Shown here piece after piece: positions 1 through 12,755 of a DNA stretch of 64,000 bases (within the stretch, counting starts at the first letter, position 1; every line of letters starts with the position of its first letter). The translations under genes and the position numbers were made by a program. The stretch is from Mariannaea sp. PMI_226 (Eukaryota > Ascomycota > Sordariomycetes > Hypocreales > Nectriaceae): the NCBI GenBank assembly GCA_024336345.1, contig JANFOG010000002.1, positions 2,356,001 through 2,420,000 on the forward strand. Reading direction: 5' to 3'. The notes beneath the pieces were generated by a model. It was not told the origin of the DNA. It saw only the letters and a list, made by a program, of their open reading frames with translations, and did no database searches.

Positions 1-2806
1 TGCACGGTGCCCCGAGGCATGTCATACTTCCGTGCGACGACGTGTATTGGCACTTCGTTGCACAGGTCACGCAATTGAAGGGCAAGGTAAAAACGTCGAT
101 AGACGCGACCAAGGTCTTTTTCCTCCTGCGTACTTTCACGAAGAGTAGCGCCCTGTGCCCTGTGACTGTTCAGCAGTGAAAAAAATTTCCCTGAAAAAGC
201 TACTTACAATCTCATGATTGTCGTTGGTTTGATCCCAAGGAGACCCAGGACCCGGAGGCTGCTTTCATCGAGACGCTCCATCTCATTGCGAAATATCTGC
301 CAATTTACACCAACGCCAAATTCTTGGACTGGGGTGAAAGTATACAGAATGTGCATCTCACCATCCATGGCAAATGCTCGAATTGCTCGACTGAGCTCCT
401 TATGAACGAATACTCCATCATCAGGATCTATAGCCGATGCAACAATGGCTTTGCCTAACTGCGTTGCAGTATACATCGAGTGCGTATCACGGGTGACGAA
501 GCCCATCGCTTCTATTTCTTCTAGACTTGATTTGATACAATCATTGACAAATTTTGCATCATGAGTATGGCTTAGTAGCGACTTTCTGAAGTAGTCGTCA
601 ATCGATTCACGACTTACAGCGAGACGAATCGTTATCACTTCTAAGAGCGCACTGAAGGCCGTTAGATATGGGGTCCGTAGCGATTATGCAGTTGGGGTAT
701 CATTACCGCTGAATACGCCGATTCTCTGTATTTAAACAGCTTGTAATCTCTGGCAGCTCGGCGTGCATCAACTCGACGACTTGTTCCAGGTCGCTTTCAC
801 GACAGCATAGATACGTCTCCCCAATCGGGGATTTGCCTTGCCTCCCAGCTCGGCCTCGCATCTGTCGTAGCATCGATGGCCCCACGAATTCGCGCCCCAT
901 TCGACAGTTGTGGAGGATCACCCTCCTGGCTGGTCTATTCCGCATCAGTATTTGCAAGTTGAATGGGTAGTGAGCCACACACAAATTGATACCAGCTGCA
1001 AGACTACATGTAGCGACACAGACGAGGACAGTTCCCGCATCGTAGGCCGCAGTGATAAGATCTCTTTCCTCGGTGGTCAAGCCAGCCTGTGAGATTGGAA
1101 TAAGTCTCCCGACCCACCCTCCACCAAACTAGAAATAACTTACATCTGGGACGTATTAAAGACGATATCAAAATTCGGGGGGAGGGGGGAGTACACATAC
1201 GATGAAAGGCAACTCCATACAGTACAGTCTCCTCGAGCACAGGATCCATGCCTGTGCTCAAGCTTCTCAAATCCCCAAGCAAGTCCATCCTTCTCTCAAG
1301 CACTGCAGGCTCTAACTCGTATGGTGAGGGCATCACTCGACTAATCCAGCGGGCATCGGTCTCACAGGCGTCACGACTTCCAGCGAAAACTAGAGCTCCG
1401 TAACCAGCCATAGCAGTTTCATGGGCAAGGGTAACTACTGAATTTAGCAATGTGTCTTGAAGCTCTCTGTGAATAGACGTGTCAATTTTTCGAGAAGGAG
1501 CTACAGGTCCCTGAGTCGGCGCAGGATTACTCAGTCGAGTCGCCGTCTTTATCAAATGGCTTGTTGTGCCAGCAGGGTAGATATTACCCTCATAAACGAG
1601 GTGTTCCTTGATAGGGACCGGGCGGTAGCGAGTTTCGTAGCAGTGACCATTGAGCCACTTTGCCATAAGATCCATATTCTATGATAGTCAGCCAAGAGGT
1701 CATGAAAATTCAGGCAGTGAGAGAGATACTGGGAGAGTTGCGCTCATGCCAACGATTTGAATGGGTTGTTCTAAGCTGAGCAATTTAGTCGCCACGAGCT
1801 CCAAAAGATATCCACGGTGATCGTCATCGATCATGTGCAACTCATCCAAAACCACCGACTTTAGTTGGGAAATTGAGCAATCATCGATGGCGGTATTCAC
1901 AAGAGCATTTGCCTAAGGGAAGTTTTAGTTTTGCTGGTTCGGTCATCACGGTCACCACGTTCACCTCAGCGTACCTTTTCCAATGTACAAACACCGATAT
2001 CGAAGTCTTGCCATGTTGCTCTAACTTTTCCTCCACCAAAAAAACCCACGACGCGAATAGTTCCATCGTCTGCACGCGGACGCCATATGCGGCTCTCTTC
2101 CTCAAAAATGCCCGTGACGCTGGTAGAAAATCGAAGACCTTGAACAACATTACGAAGCCACCGAACTTTTTCTTGCACCAAGGCAACATAAGGAAGAACG
2201 AGAAGAGCTTTGGAACCTTTTTCGTCCATAATTCTCCTCAGCATAAGGACTGTTTCTAAAGTCAACCCCTTGAGCTAGCTTTACTACGAGCACATTGATA
2301 TACTCACTATCCGCCACTAGGGATTTCCCCCCTCCTGTCGGAGCACAGTACACCAGATTCTTCTCTCCGGTCAACAGCCCCGGACCCTTCAGACAAGATT
2401 TTTGCCAGGGGTATATCTGGTTGACGCCCAGGGAAGCATAATTGTCAACCACCTCATCCGGCAAGTTATAGATAGGGTGGGCTAATTGGAGCTCTGGATC
2501 AAGGGTGGTTGTGGGTGTAGCAGCCATCAACATGCGCTGAGAATACTCGGAAATCTCGGGCAAGGATTCAAGCTCGACGATGCGACTCGGGGAGAGGCGG
2601 GATGGCGCATTTGGAAGGTTGAGTGCTCTTTTGAACTGGATAGGCTCTCCATGGGTCGCAGAGTTAGAGGCAATGTGAGCCTCACCAGACCAGCTCCTCT
2701 TTTTCCCAGCAACAGGAGCTGAGAGATTTGTTGTTTTTCTAGCATTAACAGCGTCGACACTTGTCGTGTGCAATAGTCCCTGCATGCTCTTCATCCCCGA
2801 CCACAA
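1..2806 (-). CDS. HELQ: HELQ-type superfamily 2 DNA helicase, 3' end outside window
   Basis: Ski2-like DNA helicase of the HELQ / POLQ-helicase family, which acts on stalled forks and in strand-break repair. Exons: 2806-2308, 2255-1975, 1912-1730, 1678-1201, 1145-1144, 1086-983, 934-707, 651-208, 159 to beyond base 1. At least 792 residues are in the window. Motifs seen: Q-motif YPWQ (about 132), Walker A APTGGGKS (155-162), DELH box (283-286), SATLP (about 317-321), AFHHAGL (about 478-484), QMRGRAGRQG (540-549). The last exon reads YRRFYLALQLRDLCNEVP and then KYDMPRG, like the HELQ C-terminal region. The 2-nt exon at 1144-1145 is inferred from frame and motif. No polymerase domain is visible, but the gene is cut, so a POLQ-type fusion cannot be excluded. 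The next gene (snt2) is 4.9 kb away and divergent. Confidence 0.9.
1144..1145 (-). other. Putative 2-nt micro-exon (AT) between two adjacent introns of the helicase gene
   Basis: On the minus strand the exon ending at 1201 closes with TTT CAT C. It is followed by an intron with GTATGT donor and CCCAG end (1200-1146, 55 nt), then the bases AT, then a second intron with a GTAAGT donor and CACAG end (1143-1087, 57 nt). The next exon starts GCT GGC TTG. Joining C+AT gives CAT and so H-H-A-G-L. One 114-nt intron would shift the frame. Confidence 0.65.
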
Positions 2807-5800
2807 AGCAAAGGCTCCGCAAAAGGGAGACCACCAACAATAAGCAAAAAAAAAAAATACAGTGAATGGTTCAGAGAGGCAATGAAAGTCGGGAGACTAG
2901 AGAGTATATTGATCACAAATTACTGCAGATCACATTATATGAGGAAAGTAGGCAGACCGTGTCTTGATCGTGACCAACCGCGTAGCCCACGATGGGCGTA
3001 GCACGCGATGTCACGTGGGGGAAGCTGGGACTGAAGCAGTGCCTGCCTGGGGAGAAAGGGCCACTTAAACGCGGGGCGTTCCTGACACCACACGACAGCC
3101 TGCAGCCGATTTGCAGGGCTCTGGGAGTGGTGCCCCGGAGTGAGATACGGCGCCGCGATTGGCCCACCAGTGGTAGACGCAGAAAGAACCCTGGGCGGTT
3201 CTCCCCGACCCCGAGAAGACTAGTTGATACTACATCAAACTGCCCGTGTTGACGTTTTCCATTGTTACCGCGGATAAGTATGGATGGACACGTTCTGGTC
3301 TGCTCAATCCATTTGATTGTTGCCGTTTTTTCTTCTTTCAGCCTTGTCGCCATGTTTTTGTGAATATACTTTAGCACTTCAGGTACCTCAGGCACTTCAT
3401 GTATAGGTTAGCATGTCCTACACTCAAACTACCATAGACGTACTTGTTCAGCGGTTATTACTAAGCTTAATGCGTGCCAGGAATAAATGTACTCATACTG
3501 GACGTACTTACTTGAGGGGGGGGAGTGTAATTGAATACATAATGGCGGAAACAAACGCATTGAAGGATTTTAATATCTCAGGTCGCTTTCTTTTTTATCG
3601 GTCCAGCTAAGAAATGACTGACCAATAAAAGGCAGCTTGGCAGCCTAGTGCTTTGGCTTCCATTCAACTGTCAGTCCGATTGTTTGTCACAGTCAGTACA
3701 ACTGCATGGGCACGTTGTGATTTAGTCATGCTACGTTGAGTTGGTGCTCCTGTCTAGCGAGTGCTCCCTAAGGAATGATGCAAGCCAACGGACTTCTCAG
3801 AGGAGTAGGTTACGACCGCCGAGGAGGTGAGCTTGTAAAAGGTGAACAGGCTGCACATTGGCTTTGGTGCTACATCCGATACGTGGTCGAACGTCGGGAT
3901 CTGATATGAGAACTATTTCTAATCATCACATATAAACCTACGGTGATAAATAATGTATCAATGAATGGTTTGCTTGGCGGTTCTGTGGCGAAAAAAAAAA
4001 GGAAAAAAAAAGGCTTCTTGATGTGAGGTGGTGCAGGTGTCGTTGGGGTCTTGCCGTTGCAACCCCGGCCGCACGACCCCTTCCGCAACGCTTGATAAAA
4101 AGGGTTGCCACCCCCGATGGAGTCTTGATTCGACGATTTGTTGTCAACAACGTAGCGTTTGCCGCATCCCCGGCACAGGCCCCAGTTCCCCCCCAGCACC
4201 AGCCCTCAACTCCACCCTTTTTCGGGGTTCTTAATTTTCCAATAGGTGTTTTTAAAGTATTTTTTCTTCATTTTTTCTTTCTTTTTACTCCCTCCCGAAC
4301 AGACCATACGAAACTTGGTAGTGGTTAATTTATTGACACTTTGTAACTAAAACCACTGAAGAAGCGATTGGAGACTTACGCCAGGTACCTGTGTTTCAGC
4401 GAGTACCTTTGGATCGGCTGATCGCCAGATCATTCACCACCGAGACACTGTCGGCTGGGTCCACCGCCATCTGCTACGAGTACGAGTAAATGAGTGAGGA
4501 AAGGCGTTGGCTGGAGTGAGAGAGGCACGGTTGACCAGGTCACAGAGTAAGTGCGATAATCGATGATTATTGTTGCTCGCTGAGTCTGAGCCAGCCTAGT
4601 TCTGCGGGCAATAATCCTTATTTCCCCAAATAATTGGACCTCACCTTCTGTTGCAATCAAGCCATCGGTCATACTGTGGTTTCTAGAGCCTCATTCCAGC
4701 AAGTAGACAAACCATGCAGGCGCAAATAGAACCAAGGAGACCGAAAATTGATCGAGTCGAAGACTATGCTCCTTGGGGTGGGGGCTAGCTGGAATACAGT
4801 AAAGTCTTTTTAAAAAGTTTGGCATGCGAGTCCTCAACGTAAGTTACGAATTTATCGGGCGTCTGGGTGGCAGATTGCGGCAACGAGGGAGTTGAGACAA
4901 AGTCCTTGCTCCTAATGGCTGCGGTCAACAAGGGGTGTGGTGGCTTGAGCCCCATTTGCATGCCACCACACCCATCTGGGCCACACCTGGGATTCTGGGT
5001 GGACGCTGGCGGCCGGATGCTTGATGCTTGATGCTTGATGCTTGTCAACTTGCCGGACCTGCTGGATGTGCTTGGACGGATTGCTGGACCACCCTCTCAA
5101 CCGTGTCGCCCCCAGCCAGGACGGTGGAGCTTTCTCCGAACGCCAGCTCAATCATTAGCCCTATTATTACCGAATCACTCCGTTAGCATCGACGAGGTTG
5201 TCAAGACCACCACCGCACATCCATTTTGCTTTGCGAAATTGGCCCGTCGTTGAGAGTCAGAGACAAACGGTAAGGCCAAAGGGACAAGTGATTGGCTCCA
5301 TGCTGTCGGCACAGAATAACTTCCATCCCTCATCGTAGCTCTTCTTCCCCACTTCCCACCCACCCTCCTTCGAGTAGACATGTCGTTGTGTATGCATATG
5401 TACAGATGCTTGGCCGACAGGCCCGATGAGGCCCTAAAATGAACAAGAAGGTAATTACTCAGGGCAAAAAAATGGAAAGGGAGGAAAAAAAAAACCAGAT
5501 TCGGGCTGTAGCTGCGAAGCACGAGGCCAGAAAAATCCCCTAGCTAAGACAGGATTCTTCTTAATCCTATTTGCCGCACTGCAATCCATCTTGTGGCGGC
5601 ACCCAACTTTACCCTTCTGATGCGATGATCTGCGACCATAGCTTGGATTGGTGCGCGAATGCTCGTCATTGTCTGGGACTGCTCTCGTCAATGATATTCA
5701 TTGACATGAGGAACGGCGGAACAACAAATGTTAATAAGGGTTCCTCGAAAGAAGAGGGATAAGAGGCGTGCCCCGTGCGACGCCCGTCCTCTGCTTCATT

Positions 5801-7747
5801 GGCGCAGTACTTCGCTCGGAAGGCGGATAGAGAGGAAGAGAGTCGGCTTCGCGTGGGAATACGTGCTAAGAGAACTCAAAGACCCTGGTCCCCCTGCGGC
5901 CGAACAAAAGCGATAGTGTTAGCCTAGCAGACATTTGGGAGAGGAAGATGGCTCCGTGCCAGCCTGCCTCCTTTGGTACCAAACTGCCTGCCAACCTGAG
6001 CTGGGCTTGTCACGTCTGATTCAAGGATGCGCAAGGGTGTGTGTGCAGGTCATGATTGAAAATATAGATAGATCAGCTGGCTTGCTCCTATTTGCATCAC
6101 AAGTAAGTGAGCCTGGAGATGCAAAGGCAAATATTGATCACCTAATCTTTTGTTGTTTCGACAAGGTCACATCGATAACAAAAGCGAAGGGAACTGCAAA
6201 TGGCCATCCCATTGACGGGAGTGGTGATTGCCATAAGTATATGGTAATTAATAGAGCCGCAATAGCTGTGTCCGCTGGTCGTATTTAATTTTTATCCACA
6301 TTGTCCAACATCCCCTAGTGCATGACTTCGACGAGGCCGCGATATGGGGATGGTGTCTGGGCCCAGTCAGCCCGGTCCAGGTTAACATTGACCGAATCCC
6401 CAAAAAAAAGTCATTGTCGAGGCAGAACATTCTAGTGGAAGACGTAAGGGTATACAGTGGTGCGCAACTCTACCTGCCCGTTATCCTGAACACCCCCCTC
6501 ATCAGGAAGAAACTCGGTCGAAAAACCAGGATTGGTCTGGCTCGAAATGCAGAGAACCGACAATTGTTGTGCAGAAAGACATGGAGGACGAGCGAATGAA
6601 GCTTCGGAACTGGTGATGTTGGTTGAATCACCTCACTCCCAGCTCCATCACTCACAGCATCATCATACAAACATATAGAACTGCCCCTCCCCTGCCCCCT
6701 TTATCCGTCGCTTACAAGTAATCCTGTTGACGCATTGTTCTTGTCTCTCTCTGCCTTTGAGTTCGGTCTGGCCTTGTCTGGTAGGCAAGAAGTATGTTAC
6801 GGAGTACTCATCCCTCCCCCCCCTCCAAAGCCGGGCCTGCCTCTGTGGGAGGACCCGTGGACACGCCTCAAAGTTGGGTTGAGATCCGTCGGCTCGTCAG
6901 TGGTGCGAGACCCAGATGGGCCTGCGTGGAGACTGAGGTAACACTGGGTGACCAGGGTGCCTTATGTACAGGCCAGGTTCTTCTGCATCACACTGGGATG
7001 CGGATGAACCCTGCAACGGGCGTCTGAGCAGACGCACGCACTGATAGTTTGGTACTGCTGGGGTACTTGGCAACTGGATTCATAATGCCGCCCCCCGTGC
7101 ACTGTTAGCAGTGTGCATGTATCGACCAGACCAGGGCCGCCGCCTTGGAGTGCCAGGACGTTTCTTCTTCTCCCGGCGCCTGGGAATCATGCCTCTTCCT
7201 CCTTCAACCTTGCATTCGCTTCCATCTCTGTGGACAATTCTGCTCGTGAACGCTTCGTTTCGACCTTTGTTCTTTTCCATCACGCCCAATCACGACTCGT
7301 CTTACACACTCCTACTCAGAATTACTCTTCCAGCCCTTACACCTTTTCGCCTTGCCCCCCCTTCATCATCCTGCTCTTACACACTTATCCATCCATCCAC
7401 CTTACCTGACATCCAAGCCCTCTCCGCCGACTTACCACCACTTTTGGGCATGCCTCGATACGTGAACCACTTGCTTTCATTTCCTCCCAACTGAGTTTTA
7501 TCAGGTGCCATGGCACACCAAAATGTAGGGTTTTGTTACTTTGCTCGAACCCAGTCGTCTTCATGCTTTGTCTGCCGCACTCTTTTTTTTTTCTTTCCAT
7601 GTTCCCACCTCACTCACCTACCTTTACTCTTGTTTCATACCGGCTGAGCGCGTATTGCCTCGACCGATCGCGATTTGACTTATTTTCTGATTTGTTTTTC
7701 AGGACTCCAACGCATCTGACCCAGACCATAAGTCCGGATCTGAGCTC
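2807..7747. other. Long intergenic region between divergent helicase and snt2 genes
   Basis: No gene is supported in these 4.9 kb. All open frames are short, start out of context and show no recognisable domain. The stretch holds A and T homopolymer runs (about 2847-2858, 3991-4012), a 7-bp tandem repeat at 5017-5044, and a pyrimidine-rich zone from about 7190 to 7500 that looks like an snt2 promoter/leader. A pyrimidine tract ending in CAG at 7701-7702, behind a CTGAT branch-like site, could be the acceptor of a 5'-UTR intron. A 45-codon upstream ORF (7510-7647) would lie in that leader if it is not spliced out. Confidence 0.55.
5017..5044. repeat. Four-copy 7-bp tandem repeat (ATGCTTG)
   Basis: The heptamer ATGCTTG occurs four times head to tail in a non-coding stretch. 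It is a simple minisatellite with no gene attached. Confidence 0.9.
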
Positions 7748-10700
7748 ATGAATACGCAGTCAGGATCTGATGCCATGGCCAAGGACGCTGGTGACACGTC
7801 CGCACCTTATGGGACTCGTTCCCGTAACAGGAATGGGTCCTCGCGCCCAAATTACGCTGAGGATAAAGATATCGATGCAGATGTCTACGATTATTACCAT
7901 GACAAGAAGGAGAGTGACTCCAAAAAGTCGTCGCGCCAAGCTAGCGCTGCTGCCAACGGGGATGCGCCTCGAGGTGCCAATTCCCGTCGACCTGGCACGG
8001 ACGACACTCGTGAAGGATTGCCACAAAACGGCACCAGAAATGGCCATGCTGCCGGATCAAACGCCGCATCCACGACAACACAGGCTTCGACGCCCGTGGC
8101 GACATCGCGAAAACGCAAAGCCGCAGCACAATCTGGCGGCGCCTCTGGTCAAGTCACCCCAGCCACTGGCTCTTCAAAGAAAGGTGCAGCAGCAGCGGCG
8201 GCGGCAGTAGCGGCAGCATCAGCGGCATCAACTCCACAGGGAATTTCCTGGCCCGATACTAACATGTTGACGTTTGAGAACTGCAAAGCTCGACCTGAAA
8301 ATCGAAGGATGGTGGCCGATGATGGCACGGTTTTGGAACCGAATGGTAACGCGCACAGGTCCACACCAAAAACTAAACCACTGAGCGGGCTAACGACCGA
8401 TGTAGATCATGTGTACCTTGTGTGTGAGCCACCAGGAGAGCCCTATTACCTGGGCCGCATAATGGAATTTGTCCACCTACAAAACGACCCGTCAAATCCG
8501 GTGGACTCGATCAGAATCAACTGGTACTACCGGCCCAAGGACATTGGCCGCAAGGCCTCAGACACGCGAATGGTCTATGCAACAATGCATTCCGACATCA
8601 GCCCTCTCACGGCATTGCGCGGCAAGTGTCAAATCAAGCACAAGGCTGAGATAGGCAACATGGATGAGTATCGCAAGACCCCCGACAGCTTCTGGTACGA
8701 GAAGCTGTATGACCGCTATATCCAGAAAAATTACGATCTCATCCCGTCGTCGACCATCGTCAACGTGCCCGCCAACGTTAAAAAGGTACTGGACGAGCGC
8801 TGGAAATATGTCCTAGTTGAGCAAGGGCGTGGCAAGGAGCTCACTAGCGCCGTGAAGCTCTGCAAGAGATGCACCGGCTACTGCGCCAGGTACGTACTGC
8901 CTCCCTCCCAGCCCCACGTTCCAGCCCACACCCACTTAAGGGACTAAGCTCACGCCTTGCAGCAACGACTCGGTTGACTGCGCCGTGTGCCAGCACACTT
9001 ACCACATGAACTGTGTTAAGCCGCCTCTGTTGAAGAAGCCGTCGCGTGGATTTGCTTGGTCTTGTGCTGCCTGCAGTCGCGCCCAGGAGCGTAAATTGGA
9101 GGCTCGCAACACTCCCAACGTCACTGACCCTCATGGCGATGGCGACGATGAGGATCTCATGGATGAGGATGATGACGGTCCTCATGGAGCAGACACCGGG
9201 CGCACCAGTCCAGATGAGGAGGTGCATCACGAAGGCACTGCTGAGCAGATTTATCAGGCAAGCCTGTGGCCATATCGGTACCTAGGAATGCATTGTAAAC
9301 CGCAGGACGCTCTCGATTACGATGATCGCATTTATCCACGTGCCAGTACTCGTATTGGACCAAGGAACCAAGCAACTGTCCTCCCTTGGCCGGGCAGACC
9401 AGTTGAATATGTCAAGCCGCCGGAGTTGAAAAAGAATGGCAAGGGCAATGCGAAGTGGAACAAGGAGAACCAGGCAGCCCTTGAAGCGCACAGAGCACAG
9501 CGAGGAAAAAGAGAAAAGTGGGTGCAGGACATGCCTCCGGGGTACACTGTCCGAGGAGAGGATTTTGACGAAGATGACCCGAGATGTACAGCTACGCCAA
9601 TATGGATACCTCCGTCGACGGACCTTATCTCCGAAAAGGAAATAAATGAGTACATGGACAAAGCAAAGTCAATGGCAAAGGCGTTTGGTGTGCCAGAAAG
9701 ATCAACAAACCTTCAGGATGTTGCTATAGACACATTGCATCATTGTGGCTACAGCCCTAAGAGGGCTCTGGGTGTGTTACCCGATATTGAGAAGGCTGCC
9801 TTCAAGGAGCCTGAATTGTCACCCGCCGAACACAAGAAATTCGAAGAGGCCGTCGCCAAGTACGGCTCAGAGTTGTATCTTGTCAAGAAGCATGTTAAAA
9901 CATTGGCGCCTGGGACGGTCACTCGCTATTACTACACGTGGAAGAAAACGGAACGTGGCAAGCAAATCTGGGCAAATTTCGCCGGTCGCAAAGGGAAAAA
10001 AGAGGCAAAGCGGGCCGAGACGGAAGCTTGTAAGTTCGCCGACGACGTTGCGGATAATGATGACGATTCCGCATTCGATAATGAGAAGGCGGCCGAGAAG
10101 AAGCGAGGTTTCATGTGCCAGTTTTGTTCTACGACAAGCTCTCGACAATGGCGAAGGGCACCCAATGCAACCCAGGGTCCGGTTACCGCAATGGGCACCA
10201 AGCCTCCTAATAAGGACAAAGGAAGCCAATACGTCATGGCTCTGTGTCGTCGATGCGCTGAACTTTGGCGCCGATATGCCATTCGATGGGAAGACATGGA
10301 GGAAGTCGCCAAGAAGGTTGCCCAAGCTGGTGGGAGGGCATGGAAGCGGAAGCAAGATGAAGAACTTCTCAAAGAGCTGCAGGCGGCTCAGGATATGGGC
10401 ATGATGACACCAGAGCGAGTTCCGACTCCTCCTGCAGTTAGCAACGGACAAGAGACTCCTCGACAAGAACCCCCTCGAAAGAAGCTCAAGGGTGCGCCGC
10501 CAGAGAAGGAGGCAACGCCCGCGCAATCTGATACAGGTAGCACGGCTGGCTCTGGCGTTGCTAAGAAGAAAGAGAAAAATGTGGATGTCGTAACAACACC
10601 CGATATTCCGAAGCCCCGTGTTCTTCCGTGCGCAGTCTGTAACCAGCTGGAGCCCCAAGGCGACCAGCATCTATCATGTCGAGAATGCCGTCTCTCAGTG

Positions 10701-12755
10701 CATCGGAACTGTTACGGTGTTATAGATGTTCGGAATCCAGGAAAATGGATCTGCGACATGTGTACCAACGATAAGAACCCGCAGGTTTCAATTGTGAGTT
10801 GTATGAATGATTCATTGCTGTTGTTCTCTTAACTAATGCCTGATTGCTGTAGCAATACAAATGTGTTCTCTGTCCCATTGAGCACACAGAGCACGACTTT
10901 GTTGAACAGCCAAAACTCACTCATCACAAGAAGAAGATGTCCGAAAAGGACCGCGAGAAGGAGCGGTTGGAAGTGCAGCAAGCCCGAAAGGCAGCTGAAT
11001 ACTATCGAAAGAAGCAGGAGGAGTTGAACCGACCCGTCAACCCTCGTGAACCGCTGAAACGGACCGCCGACAACAACTGGGTTCATGTTACATGTGCTGT
11101 CTGGACTCCTGAGGTGAAGTTTGGCAGAGCAAAGGCACTAGAGCCCTCAGAGGGAATTCCTTCGATCCCTAGATCGAAGTACAACGAACTCTGTGCTGTC
11201 TGTAACAAGAAGGAAGGTGCATGCGTGTCGTGTCACCAATGCCGCGCATCTTGTAAGTCTTTGGATTTTCAGCTGTTAAAATTCGAACCTGCACGTTACT
11301 AACTGAATGATAGACCATGTCGAATGCGCCCGCCAGGAAGGACACCTCCTTGGTTTCGACATCACACCAGTAAAGAGCTCACGCCGAGACCAGGTCAGCA
11401 TTGTCACTGTGAATGGGGAGAGTGGGATGATGTCCGCGAGTGTCTGGTGCAAGGATCATGCCCCTACTAAGACTATTGTTCACCGCATGTACGATGCGGT
11501 GGATGACTCGGGGTTGAATGCCCTTCAACTTTACGTCCAAAATTTTAAGCAGGCAGACCTCACCCTTACTGGCACAGTCCGCAAAGCGAACCTGATGACA
11601 ACGGCGGCCAAAATGTCTGGAACCCCGGCGCAACCTGGGATGCGACGATCTTCGACCACGACTGCTACGACCAACGGAACTGGAAACGGGAACCTTCACA
11701 GACAAGGGGAGAATGGGGATACAACTCTTGACTCGGGGCAATCTGGGGAAAAGGTCTGCATCAGTTGCGGCGTCGATGTCAGCCCGAAATGGTGGCCTAT
11801 TGATGACTCGCAAGAACGAGAGCTCACAAACGGACATTACGGCACTCTTGGAAGCGAGGCCCAGAAGTTTGTTGAGCAGCGAAGATCTCAGTGCCACAAA
11901 TGTCACAAAAACCACCGAACTCCTCGGCCACAGCCCCCGAAATTGTCACCGCACCCCATTGCAGAAGTCCCGAGGCCTCCGCGTCGCGACCCCAGCTTGC
12001 CAGCTACTGTGCCGCCGATGCGTAGCCCGCCTCCACCCCCTGTTTCTAACCATCGCGAAGCTCATCCGCCCAGTTACGCTTGGCCTACTCATCCGCCTCA
12101 CTCTGGTCCCCCTCAACATCAATCCCCAACTCATATTGCGGATCATTCTCTTGGTCCCCGGCCAGCACCAGCGCCAGCCGGCCCTGCCTATCCGCCACCA
12201 CCTCTTCCTAGGACACAGTATAATGATTGGGGAGCTCGACCTGGAAGCCAACATGGGTCCCCCCCGAGGCATTTGAACGGAGGCCCACCTCCTCTTCATA
12301 ACCCACAACATCTTACATCCCTTCGGCCTCCCCCAATTTCTGCCCCTCCGCCAATATCTGGCCCTCCGCCACTCTCCGGTCCTCCACCACCAGCCCCTTT
12401 GCCTATGAGCCATCCGGCCAACCACGGTCCGCAGCCTTATGTGAATGGAATGCCACCGTCACCCCGACACTTGGGCGGCCCGGCTCTGCCGCCGCGATAC
12501 TCTCACCCATATCACGGACATCCACACCACGGAGCACCACCCCCGCCGCATCTACCACCTCCTACAATGAACAATGGTGCACCACCTCCAAGGACTGATG
12601 CATTTACGCAGGTCCTCCATCCGCCGAGGGCGCCCTTCTCGACTTCACAAGCTGGGCCAGGGCTGCCACCTCCTCATGAGCCACCACGACCGCCAGAGAG
12701 TCGACCAGCAAGCGGAGCCAGCGCCAGTCCATCTCTACGGAACTTGCTGTCTTGA
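7748..12755 (+). CDS. snt2: Snt2-like BAH/PHD/SANT chromatin protein
   Basis: Large chromatin reader related to yeast Snt2, which belongs to a histone-deacetylase-linked complex in stress-responsive transcription. Exons 7748-8889, 8963-10793, 10853-11252, 11314-12755; 1604 residues. In order: Ser/Ala-rich N-terminus; BAH domain (about 215-345, starting VYLVCEPPGEPYYLGRI); PHD finger (about 375-425, split by intron 1, joined as GYCASNDSVDC); SANT-like helix region (about 667-720); GATA-like cysteine pairs CQFC...CRRC (about 765-800); second PHD (about 934-985); extended PHD starting YKCVLCP and carrying NNWVHVTCAVWTPE; another CISC...CHKC pair near 1275; and a long Pro/His-rich tail. Domain order fits Snt2 of filamentous fungi. 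The start is the first in-frame ATG after a likely 5'-UTR acceptor at 7702. Histone-mark specificity cannot be read from the sequence. Confidence 0.92.

Noticed and set aside
4023..4328. 101-codon plus-strand frame in the first spacer
   Set aside because: Low-complexity Pro/Phe-rich translation with no domain, no intron logic and overlap with other frames; taken as noise.
7111..7494. 127-codon plus-strand frame upstream of snt2
   Set aside because: Comes from C/T-rich leader DNA (Ser, Leu and Pro only); more likely promoter or 5'-UTR than protein.
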